Positions 53,341-63,424 of a stretch of 64,000 nucleotides of DNA are shown here, piece after piece; within the stretch, counting starts at the first letter, position 1, and each line of letters opens with the position of its first letter. The translations under genes and the position numbers were made by a program. Under the pieces are notes generated by a model. The model saw nothing but the letters and a program-made list of their open reading frames with translations, was not told the DNA's origin and ran no database searches. Source of the stretch: Forficula auricularia (taxonomy: Eukaryota; Arthropoda; Insecta; Dermaptera; Forficulidae); assembly GCA_024734495.1 (NCBI GenBank), contig JALMQS010000105.1, positions 654,979 through 718,978 of the forward strand, in the 5' to 3' direction.

Positions 53341-54160
53341 TGATTAATTCGCAATAAAATTATCTACATTTTCATATATAACAATATGGAAAACTCTATA
53401 ACTACAAAATACAAATTCGAAGTTACCTGTTGCTACCCTGTCTACCTGGACTTTTGCAGAGAAAAAAGATGGCGACCCAACTTTGGCATTTTATATACAT
53501 CACGAGGGGGTGGGGGGTTATTAGGGGGCAAGGGGGGTGAATGTAACTTATGTACTAGGGAAATTGGGCTTTATTTCATTACGTTAGTGTTAAATTAATC
53601 TGCTTCGCTATTTGTTTATGGGGTGGGTGTGTCCCTCAGTGTCTGATCCAAGTGGCACGTCCCTAAAATGGAGAATGAAATTTGAGGTGATGAGTGAAGG
53701 ATGTAGGGAAATGGGCTTCCTGGTACTAATGCTATAAATAATGTTATACAGACCAGCGGTTATAATAGACAATGATATAGTTTTATTCCTTAGCAGTACA
53801 ATTAGTTGAGGTGAAGTAGAGAGAATTTCGTACACGGCAAACTCGTTTGTGTCCAGCGGGATTATTGATAGACTCGTCGCTGCTGTAGAACGGCCGGTGA
53901 GAATAATATATATATAATGGGTTTGAGCGCCGACTTCGAAGGTGTGCTTCTCGGGTCTCAATGTAGATAATTATATATATATCAGCGGTATGCGCCTTGT
54001 ATGCCGGAAGTCCTGGTATTAGCGATGAACGTGTACCATTAATACTGGGCCTTAGATGACGAAGGTTACTCGATGAAGAAAGGAATATAGAACATATATA
54101 TATATATATCAGGAGGAGTTGCAGCTTTTGGCTCTCTCGCTGTGGTAATAATAATAGAAT
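53341..54160. other. Dehydrogenase intron, unassigned
   Basis: Two overlapping minus-strand open frames of about 120 codons (53608-54172) have low-complexity Ile/Tyr-rich translations caused by ATAT runs, with no recognisable domain. I do not call them genes. Confidence 0.4.
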
Positions 54161-54164
54161 GTGT

Positions 54165-54410
54165 ATTGTCAATTCGCCTCACTCATGTCATGTCAATGAC
54201 TTGCGGAACTTGAATATAACAGTATTTGTGTAGATATATTCTGAGCACTTGATAGTAGTAGATATGCACACTCTCTCTCATGACATGTCAGTCAATGACT
54301 GTCGGAACTTGAATATAAAAGTAATTGTAAGTGTATTCAGAGTCACATTGATAGCAGTAGATATGCTCACTCTCTCTCTCATGACAGATGACAGACTGTG
54401 AATAGTGAAC
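54165..54410 (+). repeat. Two-copy tandem repeat of about 120 bases
   Basis: CAATGACTTGCGGAACTTGA, TAGTAGTAGATATGCACACT and CTCTCTCATGACATGTCA recur once with small changes. Unknown origin. Confidence 0.65.
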
Positions 54411-54849
54411 TTGCTCATGTCAATGCTCTTCTATATTGTTAATCGTTGGTCATTTACTATGCTTTCCCAGAATTTATAAGTTTCCCTTGTTTGATGATAA
54501 ATTGATTGCCTCAATTAGACTTAATGATGAATAAAAATAAGAATTTAATTGATTAATTAAAAATAAATTATGGTTCAATCCACAGGACCATTGCAACATA
54601 TTTTACTCTCGGTTGGTAATATATTTATCCGGAACCTCGATAACTACAATTTTGTAATATTTAATATTTATTTATTGAGTAACCAACTTATTATACAATT
54701 TCATATACAATAATTTTGATTCAATTTCTAGTACATGCCCGAAAGGGGCTTCGGTACTTTCTTTTAATATATTGAAAAAAAGGTAATTTTTTGTTTACAT
54801 TTGCTGATTTTGTACATATTGTTAATTTTAATTGTGTTTCAATTTTCCT

Positions 54850-55195
54850 CTTCTTCGTCTTCAATAATTAATCGATAAAGTTCTTGATCCCCTGGCCCCT
54901 TCTTCTCCCTTCTTTCTTCTCTTTTCTAGCTCGTCTTCATCCCTCATCCGTCTTATTACATCATCTTCCATCCTTCCCTCCTTTAATGGTTCTACCAGGT
55001 TCTTCCACAGCTTCTCTGTTCTTCTCTCTTCTCCTTTCTGTTCTGTTGTTTCTTCCTCTCTTATTCTCTTGTTATAAATATTTCCGCATCTGGCCCTTGT
55101 CCAGATGCGCCTCTTCCACTCGCTTATGTTCGGTCTCTCCAGATAGTCCTCTTTTCCAATATTTCTCTTTATTTCCTCATAGTATACAATTTTGT
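54850..55195 (-). pseudogene. Charged open stretch, possible R1-like LINE tail
   Basis: On minus an uninterrupted frame of over 100 codons without a good start reads GKEDYLERPNISEWKRRIWT, RARCGNIYNKRIREEE, then KLWKNLVEPLKEGRMEDDVI. The K/R/E-rich end with a W-RxRxxN segment is reminiscent of R1/Jockey-type LINE C-termini, but the usual Cys/His triplet is not visible. It could also be chance coding in a purine-rich strand. Confidence 0.3.
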
Positions 55196-55414
55196 AATAA
55201 AATTAACAACTTTAATTTTTTTGTTAAAAATAGCTATTCAGGGAAATTGGATGCCGACCCGATCAAGTTTTGTTTATTAATACATTATATTATCAAAATA
55301 TTAATTTCATTAGGAAATTCGATAGGTGAAGGTAGACCTAAGTCGGGATCTTAGACTAATAATAAAATTCTAAAATTTATATAATCTTTCCATTCGGGGA
55401 CCACTGTTAATTTT

Positions 55415-55945
55415 ATATTTGTCTCTTAGGCCCGGTTGTATGTCACAAAGTAAATGCTTTTTACCACTAACCAAGGGTAGATGGTAAATGGAGGGGCTGT
55501 GATGGCCAATCAGATGACAGGCACTGAAAGTTCTACCCTTGGTTAGTGGTAAAAAGCATTTACCTTGGGACATACAACCGGCCCTAACCAAGGTAGATGG
55601 TAAATGGAGCCACTGGGATGGCCAATCAGATGACAGGTACATTCAGTGGCTGTCATCTGATTGGCCATCCCAGTGGCTCCATTTACCATCTACCTTGGTT
55701 AGTGGTAAAAGCATTTACTTTGCGACATACAACCGGGCATAAGGGCCGGTTGTATGTCGGTTGGTAAACTCTGTTTAAACGTCGGCAAAGGGTAAATGGC
55801 TGGCATAGCCAATCAGATGAAAGTGCCTGTCATCCGATTGGCAGGCACTTTCATCTGATTGGCCACCCCAGCCATTTACCCTTTGCCAACGTTTAAACAG
55901 AGCTTACCAACCGACATACAACTGGCCCTAAGAGACAAATATAAA
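55415..55945. mobile_element. Nested palindromes with GGGCCGGTTGTATGTC ends
   Basis: Several inverted copies of GGCCGGTTGTATGTC, AAAGTAAATGCTTTTTACCA and GATGGCCAATCAGATGACAG stack between 55430 and 55930. The flanks TTATATTTGTCTCTTA and TAAGAGACAAATATAAAA are themselves mirror images, so the palindrome covers over 500 bases. It looks like repeated insertion of one short fold-back MITE into another. Confidence 0.75.
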
Positions 55946-56018
55946 ATATGGTTGCTGTATATTTAGTAGTTTTGAAAAGGGATGCAATTTAAAAATAACA
56001 TTCCTACACAATGCTTAC

Positions 56019-56171
56019 CTTGATTCTGACGGATGAGTGGTAAAACAGCGCGAGTAAATAGTAAAGTGCCTAGATAATTAACGTCGACATGTTTTTTAAT
56101 CAATCGATTAGTCTGCCAAGCAAATTCCCCAAAGACCATAACACCGGCGTTGTTCACTAGAGCTCTCAGTT
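56019..56171 (-). CDS. Dehydrogenase exon 2 of the visible five
   Basis: 153 bp. Two bases complete Lys, then LRALVNNAGVMVFGEFAWQT, NRLIKKHVDVNYLGTLLFTR and AVLPLIRQNQ plus one base. NNAG and DVNYLGT are the SDR structural motifs (NNAGI, DVNLxG). The acceptor is TTTTTTTAG and the donor AAG|GTAAGC. Confidence 0.92.
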
Positions 56172-56251
56172 CTAAAAAAAGTTTAAATATTTTTAGATAT
56201 ATCATCTTACTTTGCAAAAGTTTTCACACTTTTAGGTAGAAAAGAGTATTA

Positions 56252-57518
56252 TCTATATATATAAAATTCTTTGCCCGATACACTCACTCACTCACTCACT
56301 CATCATCAAAACAGTCATAACAACTGGACATAGAAACATGAAATTAGGAGAGGATATTACATCTATGACATAGAGGCTCACTAAGAAAGGATTTTTCTGA
56401 AATTCGACCCCTAAGGGGGTCAAGGGGGCAAAGTGTGTTTTCACTGATTATGCGATATCTCTTAAGGACGATAAAATATCTACTTGCTTTTTACTTATAA
56501 AAATACTAAATTAAAATATCTAAAGAGAAATTTCAGGATTTTTTGAAATTCGACCCCTAAAGAGGTCAAAAGGGGAAAAATATCTTTGCAATGTGTTTAC
56601 ACTAATTATGCATTTTCAATTAAGAACGATAAGATATCTACTTGATTTTTACTTAATAAAATTCTAAATACAAATATCTAAAAAGTTATTTCAGGATTTT
56701 TTTGAAATTCGACTCCCAACTATCCAAAATGTGAGTGGGGGCAAAAATTAAAACTCTCTTCTATCTTGATCAAATTTGCTAGACTTATTCTTTATTACTT
56801 TAAGAAACTACTCCTGTAAAAATCAACTATCAAAATTGACTGTATGGGGGCGAAAGGGGGGGGGGGCAAATTATAGAAATTTTTAGCTTATTAGTACATT
56901 TACTCTTTAGAAAACTGTGGATTATTTATTTGCAAATATCTAAAAAATAATTTCAAAATTTTTTGAAATCCGATCCCCCCCCTCAACTATCCAAAATGTG
57001 AGTGGGGGCAAAAATTAAAATATTATAATTCTAAACACTGTTCGATCTGGAACATTGTTTTTGTTTTTTGGTTTTGTTATGTTTTATGTTTTTGTTTTGT
57101 TTTATGTTTTTAATTTTTGTTTAGTTTGGTGTTTTAATGATTTGTTTTTGTTTTTTGATATATTTTTTCCATTAATTTTGAGTCGCTTTTATGCTACATT
57201 CATAAGATTATAAAATAAGTTTGGACCCTTATTTGTGGAGTTACTCATAAGCTAGCCAAATTATGCCAAGAGTTAGCGTCTTATATCTATTAAACTACAA
57301 TAAAATGCTAAAATTCTACGTGCTAAATTTAATGAAAAAGTTCATTTTTGCCAGGTTTTATATTAAAAAAAAAAACATACTTTTTTGGGAATGGAGCTTT
57401 TTTTTAAATGAATTTTGGAGACCTAATAATCACATGCCGAGACGCTGCCCGCCAGGGCCACCTGCTTGGAGGGCCGAGCTGTAGAGGGCGTGCCGAAGGC
57501 ACGCCTGGTAGCAGCTCG
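56252..57518 (+). mobile_element. Helitron, non-autonomous
   Basis: Starts TCTATATATATAAAATTCT immediately after A. Ends with the hairpin GGCGTGCCGAAGGCACGCC, then TGGTAGCAGCTCG before T, the Helitron pattern with CTCG in place of CTAG. Near the start is a (CACT)n run. The interior (1.27 kb) repeats GAAATTCGACCCCTAA-type blocks, with no Rep or helicase. Related 3' ends lie at 34001-34065 and 37083-37160. Confidence 0.75.
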
Positions 57519-58256
57519 TTATAATATAAGATGGATATAAAGTGACTTTTTTTTAATGAAAAAGTTTCACTGTATTTAAATAACTATGGCTAGTGAACAT
57601 CTATGTATGCCCGGTTGACAATTTTTAAGGGGCTTGTTGAGAGTTTATAAAATCTTTTAATAAAATAAATTGGCACGTTCTGGTGTGGCCATCCACATGA
57701 CTTTACCATACACCCTGGTCCCTCACTTATATTTAATATTTAATAAAAATATTTATATTCATGTAGGGGGGGGTTAGTTTTTGCATTTTAGACTACTGGG
57801 GGCCCTCTGATTATGTTCACAAAATTTGGATGAGTTTGGTACAAGAGCCTAGAATTTCACCCCCCCCCCACATTTTGTCTGTTTATTTTTTGCATTTTTA
57901 GACTTCTGGGGGCCTACTGTTTATGTATACAATATTTGGCTGAGTTTGCTCAAATGGCCTAGATTTTTATTTTTTGACCCTTTCCCCTTAATTTTGACCC
58001 CAGAAAAAAATATTTTCGTTATTATAGGTTCATTTTATAATACCTATATATATTTCATGTTTCTTGTTTTTTTAGTTTGAAAATATTTTAATTTTAATTT
58101 TTAACCCCCCCCTCCCCCTTTAATTTTGGGTCGATATGCACCAAAATCTAATCAGCTCTTAATCTCAATGCACCAAAATTACATGTGAAATTTGGTTTCG
58201 ATATTCACACTAGTTTTTGAGCTAGTGAGTCCACAAAAATTTGATAACGCATAGAC

Positions 58257-58561
58257 CAGTGATTCTCAACCACTGTGCCGCGGAACTTTAGTGTGCCGCA
58301 AGAATTCTGAAGTATGCCGTGCTCCCTGAAAATTATTTTTTTATTTTTACATTTCTTTACCAATTGACACTACATTTATCCAAATATTTATTTGATCAAA
58401 ACTAAACTAAAGAGGTAGTATAATTTTACAGGATACCGAATGTCCTATGATAATTTTATAAGTAAATCAATCAATAAACCAAATAAAATTATTTTATTGT
58501 TAGTGTGCCGTCAAATTTTTTATTATTAAAAGTGTGCCGTGACCAAAAAAAGGAATCACTG
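58257..58561. mobile_element. hAT-like MITE (CAGTGATTCTCAACC)
   Basis: Ends CAGTGATTCTCAACC and GGAATCACTG. The subterminal repeats GTGTGCCG/GCCGTG occur on both sides. Flanked by GCATAGAC (58249-58256) and GCACAGAC (58562-58569), a one-mismatch 8-bp target duplication inside family A sequence. Confidence 0.88.
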
Positions 58562-58712
58562 GCACAGACTAACAGATATTTTGACAAAATTATTAATATC
58601 TCGAAAAATATAATTTTTTCAATGTTCACTTATTAGGATTTTCTGTAGACCGAAATGCCATGGTTTCGCCCAATTTTTTTAATCAAAATCGTTTCAACCG
58701 TTTTTGAGATAT

Positions 58713-59421
58713 TGTTGTGAGCCGACAATATTTTCCTTAGAAATATAAATATAATTATTTGTTTAAAGGTCATATTTTGCTGGGACAGGTAACTCTTATT
58801 ATAAAGGACGTGCTTTTCAACAATAGACTAATATTTGGTGGAAATGGTGGGAAAAGCAATTGTAATAACAATAAATTTAGATTGACATGTTTAATACCTT
58901 AGGCCGGCTGACTCTTTAGTGCCAGATGTAAATTGAATTCTTGGAAATTCTTCCAAAGTTGCCAAGAGAAAATCGTGAGAATTTTCTCTAGAAGGAATTC
59001 TAAAACTGGGCGTTTCAATTAGGTCACCACGCCTTGCTCATTAGGGTATTAACCAGTCAGAGGGTTTTTTTGAAGTCGGTGAATTTTCAGGCAGCTTTTG
59101 GTCAGTGGAGAGTTTGGTCAGTTCTAATTTTGCTGTTGAGAGAGACAGTTCGAACCTGAAGCCCAGTTGGGGTGTTCAGTCGGTTGTCAATTGGCCATAA
59201 GAGATGAATAAACAAACCAAATGAAATAATCTCTTTCTTTTAAAAATACACCCTTCATTCCTCTCTTCAAAACCAGCACCAGGGCTTAAACAGGCCGAAT
59301 CGCTTGGGCCCGTTCCCAAGACCATTCTGCGGGGAGCTATCTTCGAGATAAAATCGACAAATCGTCAACCCTTTCTCTGGTCAAGAAGGGTTGCAACCAA
59401 AACCCATAGTGTGTCGCAACA
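58713..59421 (+). mobile_element. Solo LTR, 709 bases
   Basis: Starts TGTTGTGAGCCGACAATATT and ends GTGTGTCGCAACA, with TG...CA termini and TGTTG/CAACA inverted ends. It is flanked by ATAT on both sides (58709-58712 and 59422-59425). A possible polyadenylation signal GATGAATAAACAAACC is at 59203. It interrupts family A precisely. Left by recombination between two LTRs; family probably gypsy or BEL. Confidence 0.85.
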
Positions 59422-59715
59422 ATATTTCGGAAAAAAAGAGGAAAAAAACACTTTTTTCATGCACGATTGCAAAACTTGACCATACCCTGTATGGTAAAGT
59501 AAAAATATAATTCACAAAGAGAAACAAAGAGGTTGTCCTCTGCTTGATGCAAATAAACATATACACATATATATCAAGATGATATATCTGTATATATATT
59601 ATTTATTTGTTTGAGACTATAGTTTCGAAGACTTGGTCTTCATCATCAGTCTTTCTTCATTATAAATGTTTTTCATGAGAGTCAATATCCATATGATATT
59701 GACTCCATGAAAAAC

Positions 59716-61118
59716 TGTTGGAACTTATGTGACAAGCCGCGAGATGGCGTAGACATGCAGAAGAGCCAGTCTGTCTGTTTGTAGTATCTCTTTACCTACT
59801 TCCATGACTTCTTTGTCCTGACATACACATTCACATTTGTAAACACGCTCTTAACTCTTTATCAACTATATTAAATTATATTACATCTCCTAAACGTGTG
59901 TTTTATTCACTTATACCAATTCCGCTACGTTTTACTCGCTATCAGGTTATGAGGCCCAGGAACCCCGAAGGGAATTAATAATTTATTTTATAACCTTTGT
60001 GTATAAGTGAAGAAAGAAAAAAAAATTTCAACAGGCTGCTCTGTCGCAAGAAATTATCTCAAGTGGTGAAGTTGATTAATCTAATTTTTATTTAGAATAT
60101 TAATATAAATAAAAAAGGAAAAGATGAATACTTTCAACAAGATCGAAACACTGAACAAAGAGAATTACGACACATGGAAAATACAGATGGAAGCTTTGCT
60201 GATAAAGAACGATGCATGGCAATATGTCTCAGGAGAGATGGAAAGGCCAGATGAAAATGAAGAAACTGCCAAGCTAAGAAAATGGAAAAACAACGACATG
60301 AAAGCAAGGTCAGATATCATTTTATCTATAAGTCCAAATGAAATCAAGCAAATAAAGGGCTGCATTACATCCCAAGAAATATGGATCAAACTAGAAAACA
60401 TTTATCAATCCAAGGGACCTGCAAGGAAAGCCACTCTATTGAAGCAGTTAATATTGGAAAAAATGGAAAACGGTGATGACGTCAGAAATCATTTATCAAA
60501 ATTTTTCGATGCAGTAGATAAATTAAAAGATATGGAGGTGAATATTAATCCAGATCTGATTGCCATTTTGTTACTCTATAGCCTGCCAGCCAACTTCGAG
60601 AATTTTAGATGCGCAATTGAATCTAGGGACCAACTACCTGACCCCGAATCACTTCGCATAAAAATAACTGAAGAAAGCGATGCTAGAAAAAACGAATCGA
60701 ATAATACAAACCAAAATGCGATGTATATTGAAAAAAATTTTAGAAAATGGCGTCCCAAGAACAAAGAACCATACAAGAAGGAAATGAATTAAACCAAATT
60801 ATATTAAATTATATTACATCTTCTAAACGTGTGTTTATTCACTTATACCACTTCACTACGTTTTACTCGCTATCAGGTTATGGGCCCATGATAGCGAGTA
60901 AAACGTAGTGGAATTGGTATAAGTGAATAAAACACACGTTTAGGAGATGTAATATAATTTAATATAGTTGATAAAGAGTTAAGAGCGTGTTTACAAATGT
61001 GAATGTGTATGTCAGGACAAAGGAAGTCATGGAAGTAGGTAAAGAGATACTACAAACAGACAGACTGGCTCTTCTGCATGTCTACGCCATCTCGCGGCTT
61101 GTCACATAAGTTCCAACA
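59716..61118 (+). mobile_element. Copia element remnant with inverted LTRs
   Basis: LTR 59716-59944 (TGTTGGAACTTATGTGACAA to CTCGCTATCA) is followed by GGTTATGAGGCCCAGG, a primer site matching the copia-type initiator tRNA-Met fragment, a leader and gag. Then a second LTR 3' end plus GGTTATGGGCCCA (60800-60888) is joined directly to a full LTR in reverse (60889-61118). pol and the polypurine tract are absent. Confidence 0.88.
60124..60792 (+). CDS. Ty1/copia Gag protein, truncated before the zinc knuckle
   Basis: 222 codons, intact: MNTFNKIETLNKENYDTWKI, QMEALLIKNDAWQYVSGEME, then WKNNDMKARSDIILSISPNE, IWIKLENIYQSKGPARKATL and LLYSLPANFENFRCAIESRD. This is the UBN2-type Gag fold of copia elements, which forms the retrotransposon particle. 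The frame stops right after RKWRPKNKEPYKKEMN, where a CCHC knuckle and the protease should follow; the DNA jumps there to an LTR end. The reading frame is unusually well kept for a defective copy, so the event is probably recent. Confidence 0.88.
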   Translation: MNTFNKIETLNKENYDTWKIQMEALLIKNDAWQYVSGEMERPDENEETAKLRKWKNNDMKARSDIILSISPNEIKQIKGCITSQEIWIKLENIYQSKGPARKATLLKQLILEKMENGDDVRNHLSKFFDAVDKLKDMEVNINPDLIAILLLYSLPANFENFRCAIESRDQLPDPESLRIKITEESDARKNESNNTNQNAMYIEKNFRKWRPKNKEPYKKEMN

Positions 61119-61440
61119 CTTCCCTCGAGATGTGAGATGGTGTATCCCTTTTTCCAGAATGCTACATGGATCTGCCTTTCCTGCATGAAGATAGCGAACA
61201 TGTATTCCATAATTCCAGAACTCGTCCGTTTTCCATGCATCGCTTCTGCTGCAGCTTATAATTGAAGAAAGACTGATGATGAAGACCAAGTCTTCGAAAC
61301 TATAGTCTCAAACAAATAAATAATATATATACAGATATATCATCTTGATATATATGTGTATATGTTTATTTGCATCAAGCAGAGGACAACCTCTTTGTTT
61401 CTCTTTGTGAATCAACAACTCTGCTACTCTCGGCAAAACA

Positions 61441-61662
61441 AAAACTTTTCAATTAAAAATATAATTAGTATAATTAGTACTGATGATTTTCCAGCGGACG
61501 TGCGTGATAAAGAGCTACAGTGAGAAGTCCTCGAAACGTATTAAAAGTCGATCTACATCAGCCCAAAATAAAAAATTTCATTTTTATTTTCACCTTTTTC
61601 TACTGGTCCCTTAGTCAATTTATTGAAATCAACTTTTTCTGAATTTTATTTAAACTACTTAC
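61441..61662. other. Dehydrogenase intron start, nothing recognised
   Basis: Short AT-rich intron piece; CCTCGAAACGTATTAAAAGT at 61532 resembles decayed hammerhead sequence. Confidence 0.4.
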
Positions 61663-61912
61663 TTAGTTGAGGCCGTTCATTGAGCAGATCTTTAATTTTT
61701 GTTGCTGCTTCGTTAATCGAATCTTCTTTCGTTAAATCCAATTCAATAATTTCTACTTTCTTATCTCCATTTGATTGATTCATTGATAGAAGTTGTTTTG
61801 CTCCTTCTCCTTTACCATCCAGACAACAAGCAAAGACATTTAAGCCCAAATCTAGAGAATGGGTGGCGAGAGCCAAACCAAGTCCTCTATCACACCCGGT
61901 AATAAGGACCAC
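61663..61912 (-). CDS. Dehydrogenase cofactor-binding exon (first visible)
   Basis: 250 bp starting after the acceptor TTTCAG: VVLITGCDRGLGLALATHSL, DLGLNVFACCLDGKGEGAKQ, KVEIIELDLTKEDSINEAAT, ending RPQL plus one base at the donor AA|GTAAGT. TGCDRGLG is the TGxxxGxG dinucleotide-binding loop, and the DLT that follows is the adenine-binding Asp. The absence of a Met before the Rossmann strand and the clear acceptor imply a further upstream exon with start codon and membrane anchor. Confidence 0.92.
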
Positions 61913-61917
61913 CTGAA

Positions 61918-62520
61918 ATTGAACGTTTTTCTATTAATTAAAGAATATTTAAAATAAGTGTGGTAGATAAAGTCAAATTGAGAATGTAATGACAGAATAT
62001 TGCTTTCAAAAAAACATCGATTTTTTTACATCGATAGTTTTCATGGAAATATTTCAGTTAATTTATGAATTTTGCCTAATTTTCTGAAACTATGCATTTT
62101 TTAATATACATCGATGTTTTCAGGTCGATATTTATCCTCACATTTGGCTATTTTAGCTGTCGATGCTCATCCCTAGAAGCGAGCCATATCTAACAGGAAA
62201 ATAATTTATTAGTAATTAAATGTTGTTTATATTCATTATTTACCTCATTTTTAGATGGTTTCTCGAAAACTTCTATTTTTAAAAATAGTATAAAATTGCG
62301 CTAAGAGGCTATTGGAGCAATCGTCCATAATAGTGATGGAGATATGATATCCATTGATAAGATATAAGAATATTCTCGACAAAGATCCTGAAAAAATATG
62401 AATAATTATTAAAAAAAAAAAAAACTCTTTTGTAATGTATCAGTGGTCAACAGCATAAATTTCCTGAAGGTCACTTAAAAATTGATTTTTTTTGTAATAA
62501 TAGCGATATAAGAAGAAGTT
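61918..62520. other. Intron, no exon recognised
   Basis: Searched for a hydrophobic N-terminal exon of the dehydrogenase without success. AT-rich. Confidence 0.4.
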
Positions 62521-62524
62521 GTTC

Positions 62525-63215
62525 TTTAAAAATTTTTAAGAAAAAAATAAAACCGACTTCAAAAAATTAAATGCAACAAATAAAAGTACACTAAAAGGTA
62601 TAAAATAATTATTATTTTATTTAGTTACAACTAAACGACGAAATATTAACATGAAATTACTTTTTGAAGTCGGTGCCAAACAAACTATACATATAAGCGA
62701 GCGTACCCACCAAACGTACTAATTAAGATCCGTCGAGTGCGATTCATAAAAGGTATATGTTTGGCACCGACTTCAAAAAGTAATTTCATGTTAATATTTC
62801 GTCGTTTAGTTGTAACTAAATAAGATAATAATTATTTTATACCTTTTAGTGTATTTTATTTGTTGCATTTAATTTTTTTGAAGTCGGTTTTATTTTTTTC
62901 TTAAAAATTATTTTTATTTTTCTCTTTTTAGTGATGTTATTAATAGTGACCAAATTAATATGACACCATCCTTAAGATACCCCCTTTCCAATAAAAAAAG
63001 AATCATCGAAATCGGTTCATAAACAAAGAAGTTAGGCCTGAACAAACCTAACAAAAAAGGTCTAATACCAATGAAAACCAATCAGAAGCTAGACTGAATC
63101 CAATACAACTTTTTTTTCAAAATCGGTTCACAATTGGTGGAGATATGAGGTAACATAGACACACAAAAAAATCAGTCGAATAGAGAACCTCCTCCTTTTT
63201 TGAAGTCGGTTAAAA
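62525..63215. mobile_element. ACCGACTTCAAAA palindromic repeat, copy 4
   Basis: Inner palindrome ACCGACTTCAAAAAATTAAA to TTTTTTGAAGTCGGTTTTAT (62553-62892). It is followed by ATCATCGAAATCGGTTCATA, GTTAGGCCTGAACAAACCTA, GGAGATATGAGGTAACATAG and TTTTTTGAAGTCGGTTAAAA, the complement of the outer arm of copy 3. Sequences ending in this motif are common in Lepidoptera and some other insects. Confidence 0.8.
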
Positions 63216-63226
63216 GCCAGAGCAAT

Positions 63227-63400
63227 TTATTTAGTAACTGAATTTAAAAACAATAGTTTTGAAAGCAATTTCCCTGTCAAACGGTTTCTTTGTTGCGTTA
63301 TTGTTGCTCCAGCCTTAGAAAAAAGTCGTTCGCTAGGAACTGATGTTGCTACTATAGGTATTTTATTGCATCTATCTTGGAACCTTGGAACTTCGATGTA
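63227..63400 (-). pseudogene. hAT transposase C-terminal (dimerisation) remnant
   Basis: On minus: VPRFQDRCNKIPIVATSVPS, ERLFSKAGATITQQRNRLTG, then LLSKLLFLNSV and stop. P-x-ATSVPSERLFSKAG...R..L....LLFLN is the conserved hAT C-terminal block. Only this last exon-like piece remains, ending at the edge of the palindromic repeat. Confidence 0.85.
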
Positions 63401-63424
63401 AAAAAACATCGTATAGGAAAACAT

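Larger units (their letters stand above)
57660..59505 (+). mobile_element. Family A element split by two insertions
   Basis: Begins AATTGGCACGTTCTGGTGTG and GACTTTACCATACACCCTGG, has two units, then the unique part interrupted by a hAT-like MITE (58257-58561) and a solo LTR (58713-59421). It ends CCATACCCTGTATGGTAAAG. Removing both insertions restores the family sequence. Confidence 0.8.
59512..61440. mobile_element. Fold-back element with hammerhead-like arms, carrying a copia insertion
   Basis: Left arm: ATTCACAAAGAGAAACAAAG, GGTTGTCCTCTGCTTGATGC, GAGACTATAGTTTCGAAGAC and TCATCATCAGTCTTTCTTC (59512-59659). It is mirrored at 61262-61423, ending in GCCGAGAGTAGCAGAGTT (complement at 61420-61437). 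The right-arm sequence around 61270-61309 has CTGATGATGAAGACC, a GAAGAC/GTCTTC helix, GAAA, CTATAG and TC, a variant hammerhead-like order. A copia element sits in the centre. Confidence 0.8.
41485..61912 (-). other. Short-chain dehydrogenase/reductase gene locus (retinol-dehydrogenase-like)
   Basis: Five minus-strand exons (61663-61912, 56019-56171, 48756-48908, 45390-45541, 41485-41721) join without a frame break to about 314 residues ending in a stop. Rossmann TGCDRGLG, LVNNAG and YSGTK (the Tyr/Lys catalytic pair) are all present, with VPGSFPTQT after the catalytic region. The layout fits SDR9C enzymes (RDH/DHRS9/HSD17B6-like), membrane-bound NAD(P) dehydrogenases of retinoids or steroids; the insect substrate is unknown. 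The N-terminal exon with the expected membrane anchor was not found between 61918 and 64000. Introns carry a LINE, Tc1, maT, gypsy, Helitron and copia sequences. Confidence 0.85.

Noticed and set aside
53608..54172. 117- and 129-codon minus-strand frames
   Set aside because: Low-complexity Ile/Tyr runs from AT-repeats; no domain, overlapping in two frames.
61120..61289. 79-codon minus-strand frame overlapping the copia LTR
   Set aside because: Runs through LTR and fold-back sequence; no protein similarity.
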